From Burkholderia pseudomultivorans (GTDB lineage Bacteria; Pseudomonadota; Gammaproteobacteria; Burkholderiales; Burkholderiaceae): DNA of 64,000 nucleotides. The DNA lies in NCBI RefSeq assembly GCF_902499075.1, contig NZ_CABVPP010000003.1:124001-188000 (forward strand), in the 5' to 3' direction. A program made the translations under genes and the position numbers. Every line of letters begins with the position of its first letter. Position 1 is the first letter of the stretch. Of the stretch, positions 9,933 to 19,083 are shown piece after piece. The notes below the pieces were generated by a model. The model did not search any database, had not been told where the DNA came from, and saw only the letters and a list, made by a program, of their open reading frames with translations.

Positions 9933-12164
9933 ATGACGGTGAATAGAACAACAGCGTCGGCCGCACGGCGGCGGCGCGCGAATGTCGGGCTCGGCGTCGG
10001 TCTCGGCATCACGCTTTTCGCGGCGCAGGCCGCCGCGGCACCCGGCGATGCGCCGGCGCCGGACGCCGATGCGACGGCCGGCGCGACGCTGCCGACCATC
10101 ACGGTCAGCGGCGAGCGCGGCAGCACCTATCGCGCGCGCGACGCATCGGTGGCCGGTCTCGACGACGCGCCGCTGCGCGACACGCCCGCCTCGGTGAGCG
10201 TCGTCACGCGCGCGCAGCTCGACGACCAGCAGGCGAAGCGGCTGAGCGACGTGGTGCGCAACGACGCGTCGGTCGTCAACGACTATGCGCCGGTCGGCTA
10301 CTACGAAGGCTTCGCGATCCGCGGTTTCCCGGTCGACCTCGCGAGCGCGATCCGCATCGACGGGCTGACGGTGTCCGGCGAGCAGAACGTGCCGCTCGAG
10401 AACAAGGAGCGCGTCGAGATCCTGAAAGGCCTCGCGGGCATCGACAGCGGCGTGGTCGCACCGGGCGGCGTGATCGACTTCGTGACCAAGCGCTCCGCGA
10501 ACGTCGCGAGCGTGACGACGGGCGTCGACAGCCGCGGCTCGACGTCGGCGGCGGTGGATCTCGGACGCCGCTTCGGCCCCGACAATCAGTTCGGCTTCCG
10601 GATCAACGCCGCGAAGGAGAACATGCACTCGTATATCGACGGCACGAACGGACGGCGCACGTTCGGCTCGATCGCCGCCGACTGGGACATCAACCCGCGC
10701 GCGAGCCTGCAGCTCAACGCCGAATTCCAGCAGTGGATCCAGCGTTCCGCGCCCGGCTATCAACTGCTGGGCGGCACCGTCGTGCCGTCGGTCAACACGA
10801 CGTCGAAGGCGCTCGGCACGCAGCCGTGGGCGAAGCCCGTCACCACCGACGCGCTGAACCTGAACGCACGCTTCGACTACCAGTTCAGCGACAACTGGCG
10901 CGCATACATTGCTGCGGGCCGCAGCCGCACGATGATCGACGACAACAGCGCGTTTCCGTACGGCTGCGCGTACGCGGCCAGCTGCGCGGCCGGCGCGACG
11001 TCGCCGTTCTTCTTCGGCGCGAACGGCGACTACGACGTGTACGACTTCCGCAGCCCCGGCGAGTATCGTCGCAACGACGACCTGCGCGCGGTGACGACCG
11101 GCAAGTTCACGACCGGGCCGCTGCGGCACGAGTTGACGCTGGGCCTGAGCGTGCAGCGTCGCGTCGTGCACATGGCGGATGCGGTGTACGACTACGTCGG
11201 CAGCGAGAACATCTACGGTCCCGATGTCGCGTTTCCGCCGTCGCCGAACGTGGCGGGGCCGTCGTATCCGCAGCTCGATGCGTGGCAGTACGGCGTGTTC
11301 GGGCTCGACCGCATCAGCCTCGGCGAACACTGGCAGGTGCTCGCGGGCGGCAAGGAAGTGCTGCTGCGCCAGCGCAGCTGGGACAGCCTCGACGGTCCGG
11401 CCACGCATACCGACCGCTCGGTGTTCCTGCCGCAGGTCGCGCTCGTCTACAAGCCGGTGACCGCGTTGTCGCTGTACGCGTCGTACAGCAAGGCGCTGTC
11501 GCTCGGCGACCAGGCGCCGGTGCGCGCGACCAACGCATATGCGTTCCTGCCGCCGGTCGAATCGCATCAGGTCGAACTCGGCGCGAAGTACGACTGGCTC
11601 GACCGGCTGAGCCTCACGGCCGCCGTGTTCTCGATCAGCAAGCCGTTCCAGTTCGCCGATCCGGACGCGTCGGGCACCAGCTATACGTTCGTGCAGCGCG
11701 GCACGCAGCGGCACCAGGGGATCGAGCTCGGCGCGGCTGGCCGGCTCACGCAGCGGCTGTCGCTGACGGCCAGCGTCGCGGCGATCCGCGCCCGCGCGTA
11801 CGATTCGGGCTCGCCCGCGTACGAAGGGCACCAGATCATCAACGTGCCCGCGCTGCGCGCGTCGCTGTACGCGGATTACGCGGTGCCGCAGGTCGCGGGC
11901 CTGAACCTGCTCGGCGGCGTCGAGTACAGCGCGGCCCGCAACGCGAACGAGGAGGGCACCGCGCGCGTGCCGTCGTGGTTCGTGTTCAATCTCGGCGCGC
12001 GCTACACGACGAAGATCGCGGGCCATCGCACGGTGCTGCGCGTGTCGGTGGACAATCTGTTCAACAAGTTCTACTGGCGCGACGCGGGCGAGCAGCAGGG
12101 CGACGCGTACCTGTTCCCGGGCGCGCCGCGCACGGCTCGCGTATCGTTGACCTATGATTTCTGA
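9933..12164 (+). CDS. TonB-dependent outer-membrane receptor
   Basis: The protein has 743 residues from the ATG at 9933. An in-frame GTG at 9909 is possible, but the ATG gives a cleaner signal peptide with an RRRR n-region and cleavage near QAAAA. The plug domain is evident (PLRDTPASVSVVTRAQLDDQQ, then VERVEILKG-like text and GGVIDFVTKR), followed by a 22-strand barrel that ends in the expected terminal Phe (SLTYDF). It scores as siderophore-receptor-like by general pattern. However, it heads an operon with a PnuC-type permease (58-bp gap) and an APH-fold kinase, so a vitamin or nucleoside ligand is at least as plausible. Confidence 0.93.
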   Translation: MTVNRTTASAARRRRANVGLGVGLGITLFAAQAAAAPGDAPAPDADATAGATLPTITVSGERGSTYRARDASVAGLDDAPLRDTPASVSVVTRAQLDDQQAKRLSDVVRNDASVVNDYAPVGYYEGFAIRGFPVDLASAIRIDGLTVSGEQNVPLENKERVEILKGLAGIDSGVVAPGGVIDFVTKRSANVASVTTGVDSRGSTSAAVDLGRRFGPDNQFGFRINAAKENMHSYIDGTNGRRTFGSIAADWDINPRASLQLNAEFQQWIQRSAPGYQLLGGTVVPSVNTTSKALGTQPWAKPVTTDALNLNARFDYQFSDNWRAYIAAGRSRTMIDDNSAFPYGCAYAASCAAGATSPFFFGANGDYDVYDFRSPGEYRRNDDLRAVTTGKFTTGPLRHELTLGLSVQRRVVHMADAVYDYVGSENIYGPDVAFPPSPNVAGPSYPQLDAWQYGVFGLDRISLGEHWQVLAGGKEVLLRQRSWDSLDGPATHTDRSVFLPQVALVYKPVTALSLYASYSKALSLGDQAPVRATNAYAFLPPVESHQVELGAKYDWLDRLSLTAAVFSISKPFQFADPDASGTSYTFVQRGTQRHQGIELGAAGRLTQRLSLTASVAAIRARAYDSGSPAYEGHQIINVPALRASLYADYAVPQVAGLNLLGGVEYSAARNANEEGTARVPSWFVFNLGARYTTKIAGHRTVLRVSVDNLFNKFYWRDAGEQQGDAYLFPGAPRTARVSLTYDF

Positions 12165-12222
12165 CCGGCCGGCGCCGGCCGCGTGAGCGGCGGCCCGTCG
12201 GCACCACTGGAGAGCACGGACG

Positions 12223-12858
12223 ATGTCCCCACTCGAAATCGCCGGCGTGATCGTCAGCGCGCTCGCGATCTGGCTGACCGCGAAGCGGCGCATGCTGTGC
12301 TGGCCGGTCGGCCTCGCGTCGGTCGCGCTGTACGGCTGGATCTTCTTCGACGCGAAGCTGTACTCGGACATGCTGCTGCAGGGCGCGTTCGCGGTGCTGC
12401 AGGTGTACGGCTGGCAGCGCTGGCTCGCGCAGCGCGCGAGCGAGGCCGGCGGCAGTGCGGCGGCGCCGGCCGGCGACGTGGCGCCCGTGACCGGCGTGCG
12501 GCCGCGGCAGATGCTGCCCGACCTGATCGCGGCTGTCGTCGGCAGTGCGCTGCTGGGCGGGATGATGGCGCGCTGGACCGACGCGGCGCTGCCGTTCGTC
12601 GACGCGTCGCTGACCGCATTCAGCCTCGTCGCGCAGTACTGGACCGCGCGGCGCTATATCGCGTCGTGGGGGCTGTGGATCGTCGTGAACGTCGTGTACG
12701 TCGGGATGTTCGTATTCAAGGCACTGTATCTGACGGCCGGGCTCTATGCGCTGTTCATCGGGCTGGCGGTGGTCGGCTGGCGCGACTGGAGCCGGACCGC
12801 CGACGCGCTGCGCGCGGCGGGCAGGTCCACGCTTGCGGCGGGCGACGGCGCGCGCTGA
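12223..12858 (+). CDS. PnuC-family inner-membrane vitamin/nucleoside transporter
   Basis: The product is 211 residues, nearly all hydrophobic helices. It opens with EIAGVIVSALAIWLTAKRRMLCWPVGLASVALYGWIF, which is typical of PnuC proteins. These are energy-independent facilitators in which uptake is driven by phosphorylation of the substrate in the cytoplasm (nicotinamide riboside, thiamine, riboflavin or deoxynucleosides, depending on subtype). A GGAG site precedes the start. The kinase-like gene 59 bp downstream would supply the trapping step. The subtype cannot be assigned by eye. Confidence 0.9.
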   Translation: MSPLEIAGVIVSALAIWLTAKRRMLCWPVGLASVALYGWIFFDAKLYSDMLLQGAFAVLQVYGWQRWLAQRASEAGGSAAAPAGDVAPVTGVRPRQMLPDLIAAVVGSALLGGMMARWTDAALPFVDASLTAFSLVAQYWTARRYIASWGLWIVVNVVYVGMFVFKALYLTAGLYALFIGLAVVGWRDWSRTADALRAAGRSTLAAGDGAR

Positions 12859-12917
12859 GCCCGCTCGGGTTCGCACCGCGGTTCACGCGATGATTCGTTT
12901 ACGGAGCTAGGTCGTTC

Positions 12918-14111
12918 ATGTCATTCCCTCTCGAGCCGGACGGGCCGGTATCGCGCGACATCGCGCCGCCGCAATTCGGCGTCGACGGCGAGCAGGCCGA
13001 ACGCGACTGGCCGCTGATGACGCACGACGAAGTCGCGGCGGTGCTCGCGCGCATCGACGGCGCAGGCGAGCCCGAGCGGCTGACGTGGCACAGCCCGCGG
13101 CCGTTCTCGGCGGCTGCGCTGGTGCGCATGGCCGACGGCCGCGCGCCGCTGTTCGTCAAGCGTCATCACGTGAGCCTGCGCGACGTCGCGGGGCTCGAGG
13201 AAGAGCATCGCTTCATCGCGCATCTGCGTGCGCACGGCTGCCCGGTGCCGGAAGTGCTCGCGGCGCGCGACGGCGCGACGGCGTTCGCATTCGGCGACTG
13301 GACCTACGAGGTGCACGTGGTCGCGCCGGGCGTCGATGCCTATCGCGGCGTGATGTCGTGGAAGCCGTTCATGCATCCGTCGCATGCGCATGCGGCCGGC
13401 CAGGCGCTGGCCCGCCTGCATCGCGTGTCGGCCGGCTACGATGCACCTGCGCGGCCGGTGCGCACGCTGCTGTCGAGTTTTCGCGTGCTGTCGTGCGCCG
13501 ATCTCGCGGGCGCGCTCGAACGCTGGGTCGATGCGCAGCCGCTGCTGGTGCGTGCGCTCGACGCACGCGACTGGCGCGGCGATGTGGCCGACGCGATCGG
13601 TCCGTATCATGCGCGCCTCGCGCCGCTGCTGCCCGCGCTTGCGCCGCTGTGGACGCACGGCGACTGGCATGCGTCGAACCTGCTGTGGACCGGCGCCGAG
13701 CCGGGCGCGCAGGTGCAGACCGTGCTCGATTTCGGCCTGTCGGATCGCACCTGCGCGGTGATGGACCTCGCGCTCGCGATCGAGCGCAATGCGATCGACT
13801 GGCTCGCGCCGGCCGATGCGCGCCGCGTCGAGTATGCGCAGATCGACGCGCTGCTCGACGGCTACGAAGCGCTCGAACCGCTGAGCGACGACGCGTATGC
13901 GGCGCTGGTGGCGCTGCTGCCGATCGTGCATACGGAGTTCGCGTTGTCGGAGGTCGCGTATTTCGGCTGCATTGTCGAGGCGCCGGAGACCGTCGACATT
14001 GCGTACGACGGTTATCTGCTCGGCCACGCACGCTGGTTCGGCGAACGCGACGGGCGGCAGCTGCTCGACTGGCTCGCGCAGCGCCGCCGTGCGGGACGCG
14101 GCGACGCGTGA
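12918..14111 (+). CDS. APH-fold phosphotransferase, probable small-molecule kinase
   Basis: The 397-residue protein carries the aminoglycoside/choline kinase signature HGDWHASNLLW (catalytic Asp and Asn) and DFGLSD (Mg-binding), plus an N-lobe lysine in LFVKRHH. Members of this fold phosphorylate choline, thiamine, homoserine or aminoglycosides. Position after a TonB receptor and PnuC permease argues for phosphorylating the imported molecule, as thiamine kinase does, rather than antibiotic resistance. That is inference. A GGAG lies about 11 bp before the ATG. Confidence 0.85.
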   Translation: MSFPLEPDGPVSRDIAPPQFGVDGEQAERDWPLMTHDEVAAVLARIDGAGEPERLTWHSPRPFSAAALVRMADGRAPLFVKRHHVSLRDVAGLEEEHRFIAHLRAHGCPVPEVLAARDGATAFAFGDWTYEVHVVAPGVDAYRGVMSWKPFMHPSHAHAAGQALARLHRVSAGYDAPARPVRTLLSSFRVLSCADLAGALERWVDAQPLLVRALDARDWRGDVADAIGPYHARLAPLLPALAPLWTHGDWHASNLLWTGAEPGAQVQTVLDFGLSDRTCAVMDLALAIERNAIDWLAPADARRVEYAQIDALLDGYEALEPLSDDAYAALVALLPIVHTEFALSEVAYFGCIVEAPETVDIAYDGYLLGHARWFGERDGRQLLDWLAQRRRAGRGDA

Positions 14112-14133
14112 CGCACGCGCCGTCGTGAAGCGA

Positions 14134-14167
14134 CGCGCATCGGCGGCGCGCATGCCGCCGACGCGCG
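14134..14167. terminator. Convergent intergenic hairpin between the kinase and metY
   Basis: TCGGCGGC and GCCGCCGA form a perfect 8-bp stem (14140-14147/14154-14161) extended by five more pairs beyond one mismatch. There is no T-tract, so termination efficiency is uncertain, but the position between converging genes fits a bidirectional terminator. Confidence 0.45.
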
Positions 14168-14174
14168 CGAAGCG

Positions 14175-15470
14175 TCAGACCTGCGCGAGCGCCTGGTCGA
14201 GATCGGCGAGCAGATCGTCGATATGCTCGATGCCGATCGACAGCCGCACCGTTTCCTCCTTCACGCCGGCCTTCGCCAGCTCGGCCGGCGACAGCTGCCG
14301 GTGCGTCGTCGAGGCCGGATGCGTCGCGAGCGACTTCGTGTCGCCGATATTGACGAGCCGCGTGAACAGTCTCAGCGCGTCCTGGAACTTCGCGCCGCCT
14401 GCGCGGCCGCCCTTCACGCCGAACGTCAGGATGCCCGGTGCACGGCCGGACAGATAGCGCGCCACCAGCGGATGGTCCGGATGATCGGGCAGCCCCGCAT
14501 AGTTCACCCATTCCACCTGTTCGTGACGCGCGAGATGCTGCGCGATCTTCAGCGCGTTGTCGCTGATCCGGTCGATGCGCAGCGCGAGCGTCTCGATGCC
14601 CTGCAGGATCTGGAACGCGTTGAACGGCGAGATCGCCGCGCCCATGTTGCGCAGCGGCACGACGCGCGCGCGGCCGATATACGCGGCCGGCCCGAACGCT
14701 TCCGTGTAGACGACGCCGTGATAGCTGACGTCCGGCTCGTTCAGCCGCTTGAAGCGGTCCGCATGCTCGGCCCACGGGAACTTGCCCGAATCGACGATCG
14801 CGCCGCCGAGGCTCGTGCCGTGGCCGCCGAGATATTTCGTCAGCGAATGCACGACGATGTCCGCGCCGTGCTCGAACGGGCGCAGCAGATACGGCGACGG
14901 CACCGTGTTGTCGACGATCAGCGGGATGCCGTGACGATGCGCGATGTCCGCGAGCGCGGCGATGTCGGTGATGTTGCCGAGCGGGTTGCCGACCGATTCC
15001 GCGAAGATCGCCTTCGTGCGCGCGTCGATCAGCGGCTCGAACGAGGCCGGGTCGCGCGGATCGGCGAAGCGCGTCGTGATCCCGTATTGCGGCAGCGTAT
15101 GCGCGAACAGGTTGTAGGTGCCGCCGTACAGCGAGCTTGCCGACACGATGTTGTCTCCGGCCTCGGCGATCGTCTGGATCGCATAGGTGACGGCCGCCTG
15201 GCCGGATGCGAGCGCCAGCGCGCCGATGCCGCCCTCGAGCGCGGCGATGCGCTGTTCGAGCACGTCCGTCGTCGGGTTCATGATCCGCGTATAGATGTTG
15301 CCCTGGACCTTCAGGTCGAACAGGTCCGCGCCGTGCTGCGTGTCGTCGAATGCGTACGCAACGGTCTGGTAGATCGGCACCGCGACCGCGCGCGTGGTCG
15401 GGTCGGGGCGATAACCGCCGTGCACGGCGAGGGTTTCGAGGCGCCACTTCGAAGAGGCCTGTTCGGTCAT
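14175..15470 (-). CDS. metY: O-acetylhomoserine sulfhydrylase (aminocarboxypropyltransferase)
   Basis: The protein has 431 residues starting MTEQASSKWRLETLAVHGGY. It belongs to the Cys/Met metabolism PLP family, with the PLP Lys at 212 in SLTKYLGGHGT and the family text NIYTRIMNPTTDVLEQR. About 430 residues and the LETLAVHGG(Y) opening are typical of MetY rather than the shorter MetB/MetZ group. It makes homocysteine from O-acetylhomoserine and sulfide. The longer open frame upstream of 15470 overlaps the divergent methyltransferase and is rejected. Confidence 0.93.
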   Translation of the reverse strand: MTEQASSKWRLETLAVHGGYRPDPTTRAVAVPIYQTVAYAFDDTQHGADLFDLKVQGNIYTRIMNPTTDVLEQRIAALEGGIGALALASGQAAVTYAIQTIAEAGDNIVSASSLYGGTYNLFAHTLPQYGITTRFADPRDPASFEPLIDARTKAIFAESVGNPLGNITDIAALADIAHRHGIPLIVDNTVPSPYLLRPFEHGADIVVHSLTKYLGGHGTSLGGAIVDSGKFPWAEHADRFKRLNEPDVSYHGVVYTEAFGPAAYIGRARVVPLRNMGAAISPFNAFQILQGIETLALRIDRISDNALKIAQHLARHEQVEWVNYAGLPDHPDHPLVARYLSGRAPGILTFGVKGGRAGGAKFQDALRLFTRLVNIGDTKSLATHPASTTHRQLSPAELAKAGVKEETVRLSIGIEHIDDLLADLDQALAQV

Positions 15471-15533
15471 GGGTGCTCCGTCTGTTGTTGTGATGGTTCG
15501 GCGATTATATGGGCACGCGGTGCGCCGACTTAG

Positions 15534-15548
15534 AACGAATGGTTCGTT
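15534..15548. promoter_or_regulatory. Perfect inverted repeat between metY and the O-methyltransferase
   Basis: AACGAA-TGG-TTCGTT is a perfect 6-3-6 palindrome, 64 bp from the metY start and 55 bp from the methyltransferase start. It overlaps the candidate -35 element on the plus strand, a position suited to an operator. The binding protein is unknown. Confidence 0.5.
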
Positions 15549-15574
15549 GCTTATTGGCGTGCGGTGCATAGAAT
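15547..15574 (+). promoter_or_regulatory. Putative sigma-70 promoter of the O-methyltransferase gene
   Basis: TTGCTT and TAGAAT are separated by 16 bp, ending 29 bp before the start codon. Found by eye. Confidence 0.45.
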
Positions 15575-15602
15575 GGCTTTTTCCGCAGACGAAAGGTGCG
15601 TG

Positions 15603-16271
15603 ATGGATCAGGATCAGTGGAACCGGGTGGACGCCTATTTCTCCGCGACGCTCGTGCCGTCCGACGACGCGCTCGATGCGGCGCTGGCGGCGAGCGAAGC
15701 GGCCGGACTGCCGGCGATCAACGTCGCGCCGAACCAGGGCAAGCTGCTGCAGCTGCTCGCGACGATTCGCGGCGCGCGGCGCATTCTCGAGGTCGGCACG
15801 CTCGGCGGCTACAGCACGATCTGGCTGGCGCGCGCGTTGCCGCCGGGCGGCCGGCTCGTGACGCTCGAGCTGAATCCGGCGCATGCGAAGGTCGCGACGC
15901 AGAACATCGCGCGCGCGGGGTTCGCGGAGGCGGTGTCGGTCGTCGTCGGCAGCGCGAAGGACAGTCTCGCGCGGCTGATTGCCGACGGCGAGGCGCCGTT
16001 CGACTTCATCTTCATCGACGCGGACAAGGACAACAACCGCGCCTATCTCGACGCCGCGCTGAAGCTGTCGCGGCCGGGCACGGTGATCGTGGTCGACAAC
16101 GTCGTGCGGCGCGGGCGCGTGGCCGATCCGGACAACCGCGATCCGGACGTCGTCGGCGTGCGCGAAGGATTCGCGCGCATCGCCGCCGAGCCGAGGCTGA
16201 CGACGACGGCCGTGCAGACCGTCGGGCAGAAGGGCTGGGACGGGTTTTCGATTTCGATCGTCGGCGAGTGA
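15603..16271 (+). CDS. Class I SAM-dependent O-methyltransferase (catechol-OMT-like)
   Basis: The product is 222 residues from MDQDQWNRVDAY; an AAAGG site precedes it. It contains the SAM-binding motif ILEVGTLGGYSTIWLARAL and the metal/substrate segment FDFIFIDADKDNNRAY, matching the O-methyltransferase_3 family related to caffeoyl-CoA and catechol O-methyltransferases. The substrate is unknown. The upstream in-frame ATG at 15564 lies inside the putative promoter and is not preferred. Confidence 0.92.
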   Translation: MDQDQWNRVDAYFSATLVPSDDALDAALAASEAAGLPAINVAPNQGKLLQLLATIRGARRILEVGTLGGYSTIWLARALPPGGRLVTLELNPAHAKVATQNIARAGFAEAVSVVVGSAKDSLARLIADGEAPFDFIFIDADKDNNRAYLDAALKLSRPGTVIVVDNVVRRGRVADPDNRDPDVVGVREGFARIAAEPRLTTTAVQTVGQKGWDGFSISIVGE

Positions 16272-16340
16272 CGGGTAGCGGCAGATAGCGGCGAGCGGGC
16301 AGCGGCGCCCACGGCCGGCATGTGCGCGCCGATGTTCGCG

Positions 16341-17498
16341 TCAGTGCCGGTTGTCCGTCGCGCCGGCCGTTCGATACAGGCGCGGCCATTGATCGGGGAA
16401 CATCCCGTTGCAGGTGCCGTTGATCGCGACATCGCTCAGCACGAAGCGGCGACCGTCGAAGATCCACGACGCGCTCGAGCCGCAATCGCCGGCGCTGCGC
16501 AGCCGGACGATGCTCGACAGCGTCGCGTCGGCCGGATCGTAACTGGCCTGGGTCAGCTCGTTGACGAACGAGGCCGAATCGAGTCCCGCGTTCGCGTTTT
16601 CGCCGAAGTCCACCGGCGTCGGCGCGTACGGCGGCGATCGGCGCACGCGATACCAGAGGTCGGTATGGTTGTACATGCTGCTCGTCTGGCACGGGATCGA
16701 CACGAGCGCGTCGTCGGCGGACAGCGATGTCGCCTGCGACGTCTTGCGGCGGTCCTGCGGCGACATCTCGTCTTCCATGTCGGCCGCGCAGCGCTTCACG
16801 TCGCCGCCGAATTTCGCCAGCACCGCATCGACGAGCGGGCGCTGTTCGGCCGCCGACAACCGGGCGGCGGGCGGCGCGGGCGTCGGTGCGGCAGGCAGCG
16901 TCGGCGCGGCGGGCACCGCTGCGGCGGGCCGGCCGCCCTTGCGCAGCAGCGCGGTGACGGTGCCGATGCGGCCTTGCGCGTCGTCGATCAGCAGCAGCGC
17001 GGCATTCAATCCCGCCAGGGACAGACTCGGCGTCGAGGCCGATGCGGACGCCGATGCCGGATCGCCGAAGCTCAGCGTCTGCGCGTTGCGCGACGCGGCG
17101 AGCCATGCGTCGATCGTCGCCGCGTCGTGGGTGCGGGCGTGGAACGGATACAACCGGGTATTCGCATTGCTGTCGGACGCCTGCCAGCGGGCCGGCATCA
17201 TGTCGAACGGGCGGCCGTCCACGCGTGCGGCCTGCAGGTCGAGCGGGGCCGTCGCGAACAGCTCCAGCGACGCTTGCGCGTCCGGGCCGGCATCGCGCGT
17301 CAGGCGAACGATCAGGCCGGTGCGCGAATCGATATCGTCGCCGCCGCTTTCGGCAATGCAGCGGCGGGTGTTGTCGCAGACGACGGACCAGTTCCTGAAG
17401 TTGCGGTTGATCGATTGCTGCGCGGACTGATGCGCGTGAGCGGCGAGCGAGGGGGCGAGCAGGGTGGCGGCGATGGCGAGCGAAAGGCGGCGAAACAT
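16341..17498 (-). CDS. Exported DUF1176 protein
   Basis: This 385-residue protein starts with a clear signal peptide (MFRRLSLAIAATLLAPSLAAHAH). It then has NRNFRNWSVVCDNTRRCIAES, the Cys-containing opening typical of DUF1176. A Pro/Ala-rich linker occurs in the middle and the C-terminus has DCGSSASWIFDGRRFVL. It is periplasmic or surface-located with no known biochemical function. The start at 17498 is chosen because the signal peptide begins there; the frame is open further upstream. Confidence 0.88.
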   Translation of the reverse strand: MFRRLSLAIAATLLAPSLAAHAHQSAQQSINRNFRNWSVVCDNTRRCIAESGGDDIDSRTGLIVRLTRDAGPDAQASLELFATAPLDLQAARVDGRPFDMMPARWQASDSNANTRLYPFHARTHDAATIDAWLAASRNAQTLSFGDPASASASASTPSLSLAGLNAALLLIDDAQGRIGTVTALLRKGGRPAAAVPAAPTLPAAPTPAPPAARLSAAEQRPLVDAVLAKFGGDVKRCAADMEDEMSPQDRRKTSQATSLSADDALVSIPCQTSSMYNHTDLWYRVRRSPPYAPTPVDFGENANAGLDSASFVNELTQASYDPADATLSSIVRLRSAGDCGSSASWIFDGRRFVLSDVAINGTCNGMFPDQWPRLYRTAGATDNRH

Positions 17499-17800
17499 GG
17501 CGGTTCGTATCGACGAGGGGCGGAAAGCAGAAGCGGCCCGGCAGTCGGCGTATCGTAAGCAAGCCCTACGCGTCGGGCCGGACAACGTCGAGTATAGCCG
17601 TTAGTCTCGTCGAGACCGGCTCCGGTCCATCCGTTGCCGAGCCGCGCACAGGCATGCGCGTTGCTGCGGCGACTGCCGTCGAGCAGTGAGCGCATACGGC
17701 GAAACGGCGCGATACCCGCAGGCATCGCGCCGTTCGTCCTTCATCGATGATCGGGCACGTCGCGCGGAAACGTGTCGAGCTCGACCGGCCGCGCACCGCG
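17499..17800. other. 302-bp intergenic region between the DUF1176 gene and rtcB
   Basis: Apart from the hairpin at 17703-17734 I see no gene or regulatory motif here. It should hold the promoter of the DUF1176 gene. Confidence 0.5.
17703..17734 (-). terminator. Strong hairpin downstream of rtcB
   Basis: AACGGCGCGAT and ATCGCGCCGTT form a perfect 11-bp stem with a 10-nt loop, 67 bp past the rtcB stop. Only a short T-run follows, so it may act as a weak intrinsic terminator or as an RNA-stabilising hairpin. Confidence 0.5.
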
Positions 17801-19024
17801 CTATCCTTTCACGCACACCACCTGACGCAGCGTGTGCATCACTTCGACGAGGCTGCGCTGCGCTGCCATCACCGCGTCGATGTCCTTGTAGGCCATCGGG
17901 ATTTCGTCGACGACGCCCGCGTCCTTCCGGCATTCGACGCCTTGCGTCGCCTTGACCTGATCGTCGACGGTGAAGCGGCGCTTCGCTTCGGTCCGGCTCA
18001 TCGTGCGGCCCGCGCCGTGGCTGCACGAGCAGAAGCTTTCCGCGTTGCCGAGCCCGCGCACGATGAAGCTCTTCGCACCCATCGAGCCCGGGATGATCCC
18101 GAGCTGCCCCTTCTGCGCGGACACCGCGCCCTTGCGGGTCACGAGGACGTCCTCGCCGAAGTGGCGTTCGCGCTGCACATAGTTGTGGTGGCAGTTCACC
18201 GCGTGCTCGTCGATCGCGAACGGCTTGCCGATCGCGCCGCGCGCCGCATCGATCACCGCTTCCATCATCAGCTGACGGTTGCGGCGCGCGTAGTCCTGCG
18301 CCCAGCCGACCGCCTCGACGTAGTCGTCGAAGTGCCGGCTGCCCTCGTTGAAATACGCGAGATTGCGGTCCGGCAGGTTCGCGATGTGCTGCCGCATGTC
18401 GGCCTGCGCGAGTTCGATGAACAGGCTGCCGATCGCGTTGCCGACGCCGCGCGAGCCGCTGTGCAGCATGAACCACACGCGATCCGCTTCGTCGATGCAC
18501 ACTTCGATGAAGTGGTTGCCGGTGCCGAGCGTGCCGAGATGCGCGTAATGGTTGGTCCTTTCCAGCTTCGGGTACTTGTCGACGATCCGCTGAAAGCCCG
18601 GCAGCAGCGACTTCCATGCATCGGCGACGGTCGCCGGCGCGCGGTCGCCCCACGCACCCGGATCGCGCCGGCCCGGCGCGCGGCCGTGCGGCACCGCGCG
18701 TTCGATCGCGCTGCGCAGCCCCGCGAGCGAGTCCGGCAGATCGGCTGCGCTCAGCGTCGTGCGCGCGGCCATCATGCCGCAGCCGATGTCGACGCCGACC
18801 GCGGCCGGAATGATTGCGCCCTGCGTCGGAATCACGCTGCCGATCGTCGAGCCCTTGCCGAGGTGCACGTCCGGCATCACCGCCACGTGTTTGAAAATAA
18901 ACGGCATCTGTGCGGTGTTGCGCAGTTGCGTGCGCGCGTCTTCCTCGACGGCGACGCCGTTCGTCCACATCTTCACCGGCTTGCCGTTCGCCAGCTCCAT
19001 CACCTGATAGTCCGTTTCACTCAT
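17801..19024 (-). CDS. rtcB: RtcB RNA ligase (3'-phosphate/2',3'-cyclic phosphate ligase)
   Basis: The protein has 407 residues, normal for bacterial RtcB. Recognisable are MPDVHLGKGSTIGSV, the metal-binding Cys in VDIGCGMMA, NHFIEVC, HSGSRGVGN and the guanylylation region SHGAGRTMSRTEAKR. RtcB joins RNA 3'-phosphate or 2',3'-cyclic phosphate ends to 5'-OH ends using GTP, repairing RNA cut by endoribonucleases. It lies 59 bp downstream of a slipin gene in one transcription unit whose sigma-54 promoter faces the RtcR activator. No RtcA cyclase gene or archease is in the window. Confidence 0.96.
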   Translation of the reverse strand: MSETDYQVMELANGKPVKMWTNGVAVEEDARTQLRNTAQMPFIFKHVAVMPDVHLGKGSTIGSVIPTQGAIIPAAVGVDIGCGMMAARTTLSAADLPDSLAGLRSAIERAVPHGRAPGRRDPGAWGDRAPATVADAWKSLLPGFQRIVDKYPKLERTNHYAHLGTLGTGNHFIEVCIDEADRVWFMLHSGSRGVGNAIGSLFIELAQADMRQHIANLPDRNLAYFNEGSRHFDDYVEAVGWAQDYARRNRQLMMEAVIDAARGAIGKPFAIDEHAVNCHHNYVQRERHFGEDVLVTRKGAVSAQKGQLGIIPGSMGAKSFIVRGLGNAESFCSCSHGAGRTMSRTEAKRRFTVDDQVKATQGVECRKDAGVVDEIPMAYKDIDAVMAAQRSLVEVMHTLRQVVCVKG

Positions 19025-19083
19025 TGGCTTCACCTGATTCCATCGTTCATCGTGCGCGGCGCTGATGCGCCGCGCCGTTGCAT

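Noticed and set aside
7620-12371. Very long minus-strand open frame (over 1500 codons)
   Set aside because: It is antisense to well-supported genes (acyl-CoA synthetase, TonB receptor), has no domain and is Arg/His-rich, as expected from high-GC codon bias.
12918-14111. Aminoglycoside resistance gene
   Set aside because: The APH fold is shared by many metabolic kinases and the operon context favours a metabolic substrate.
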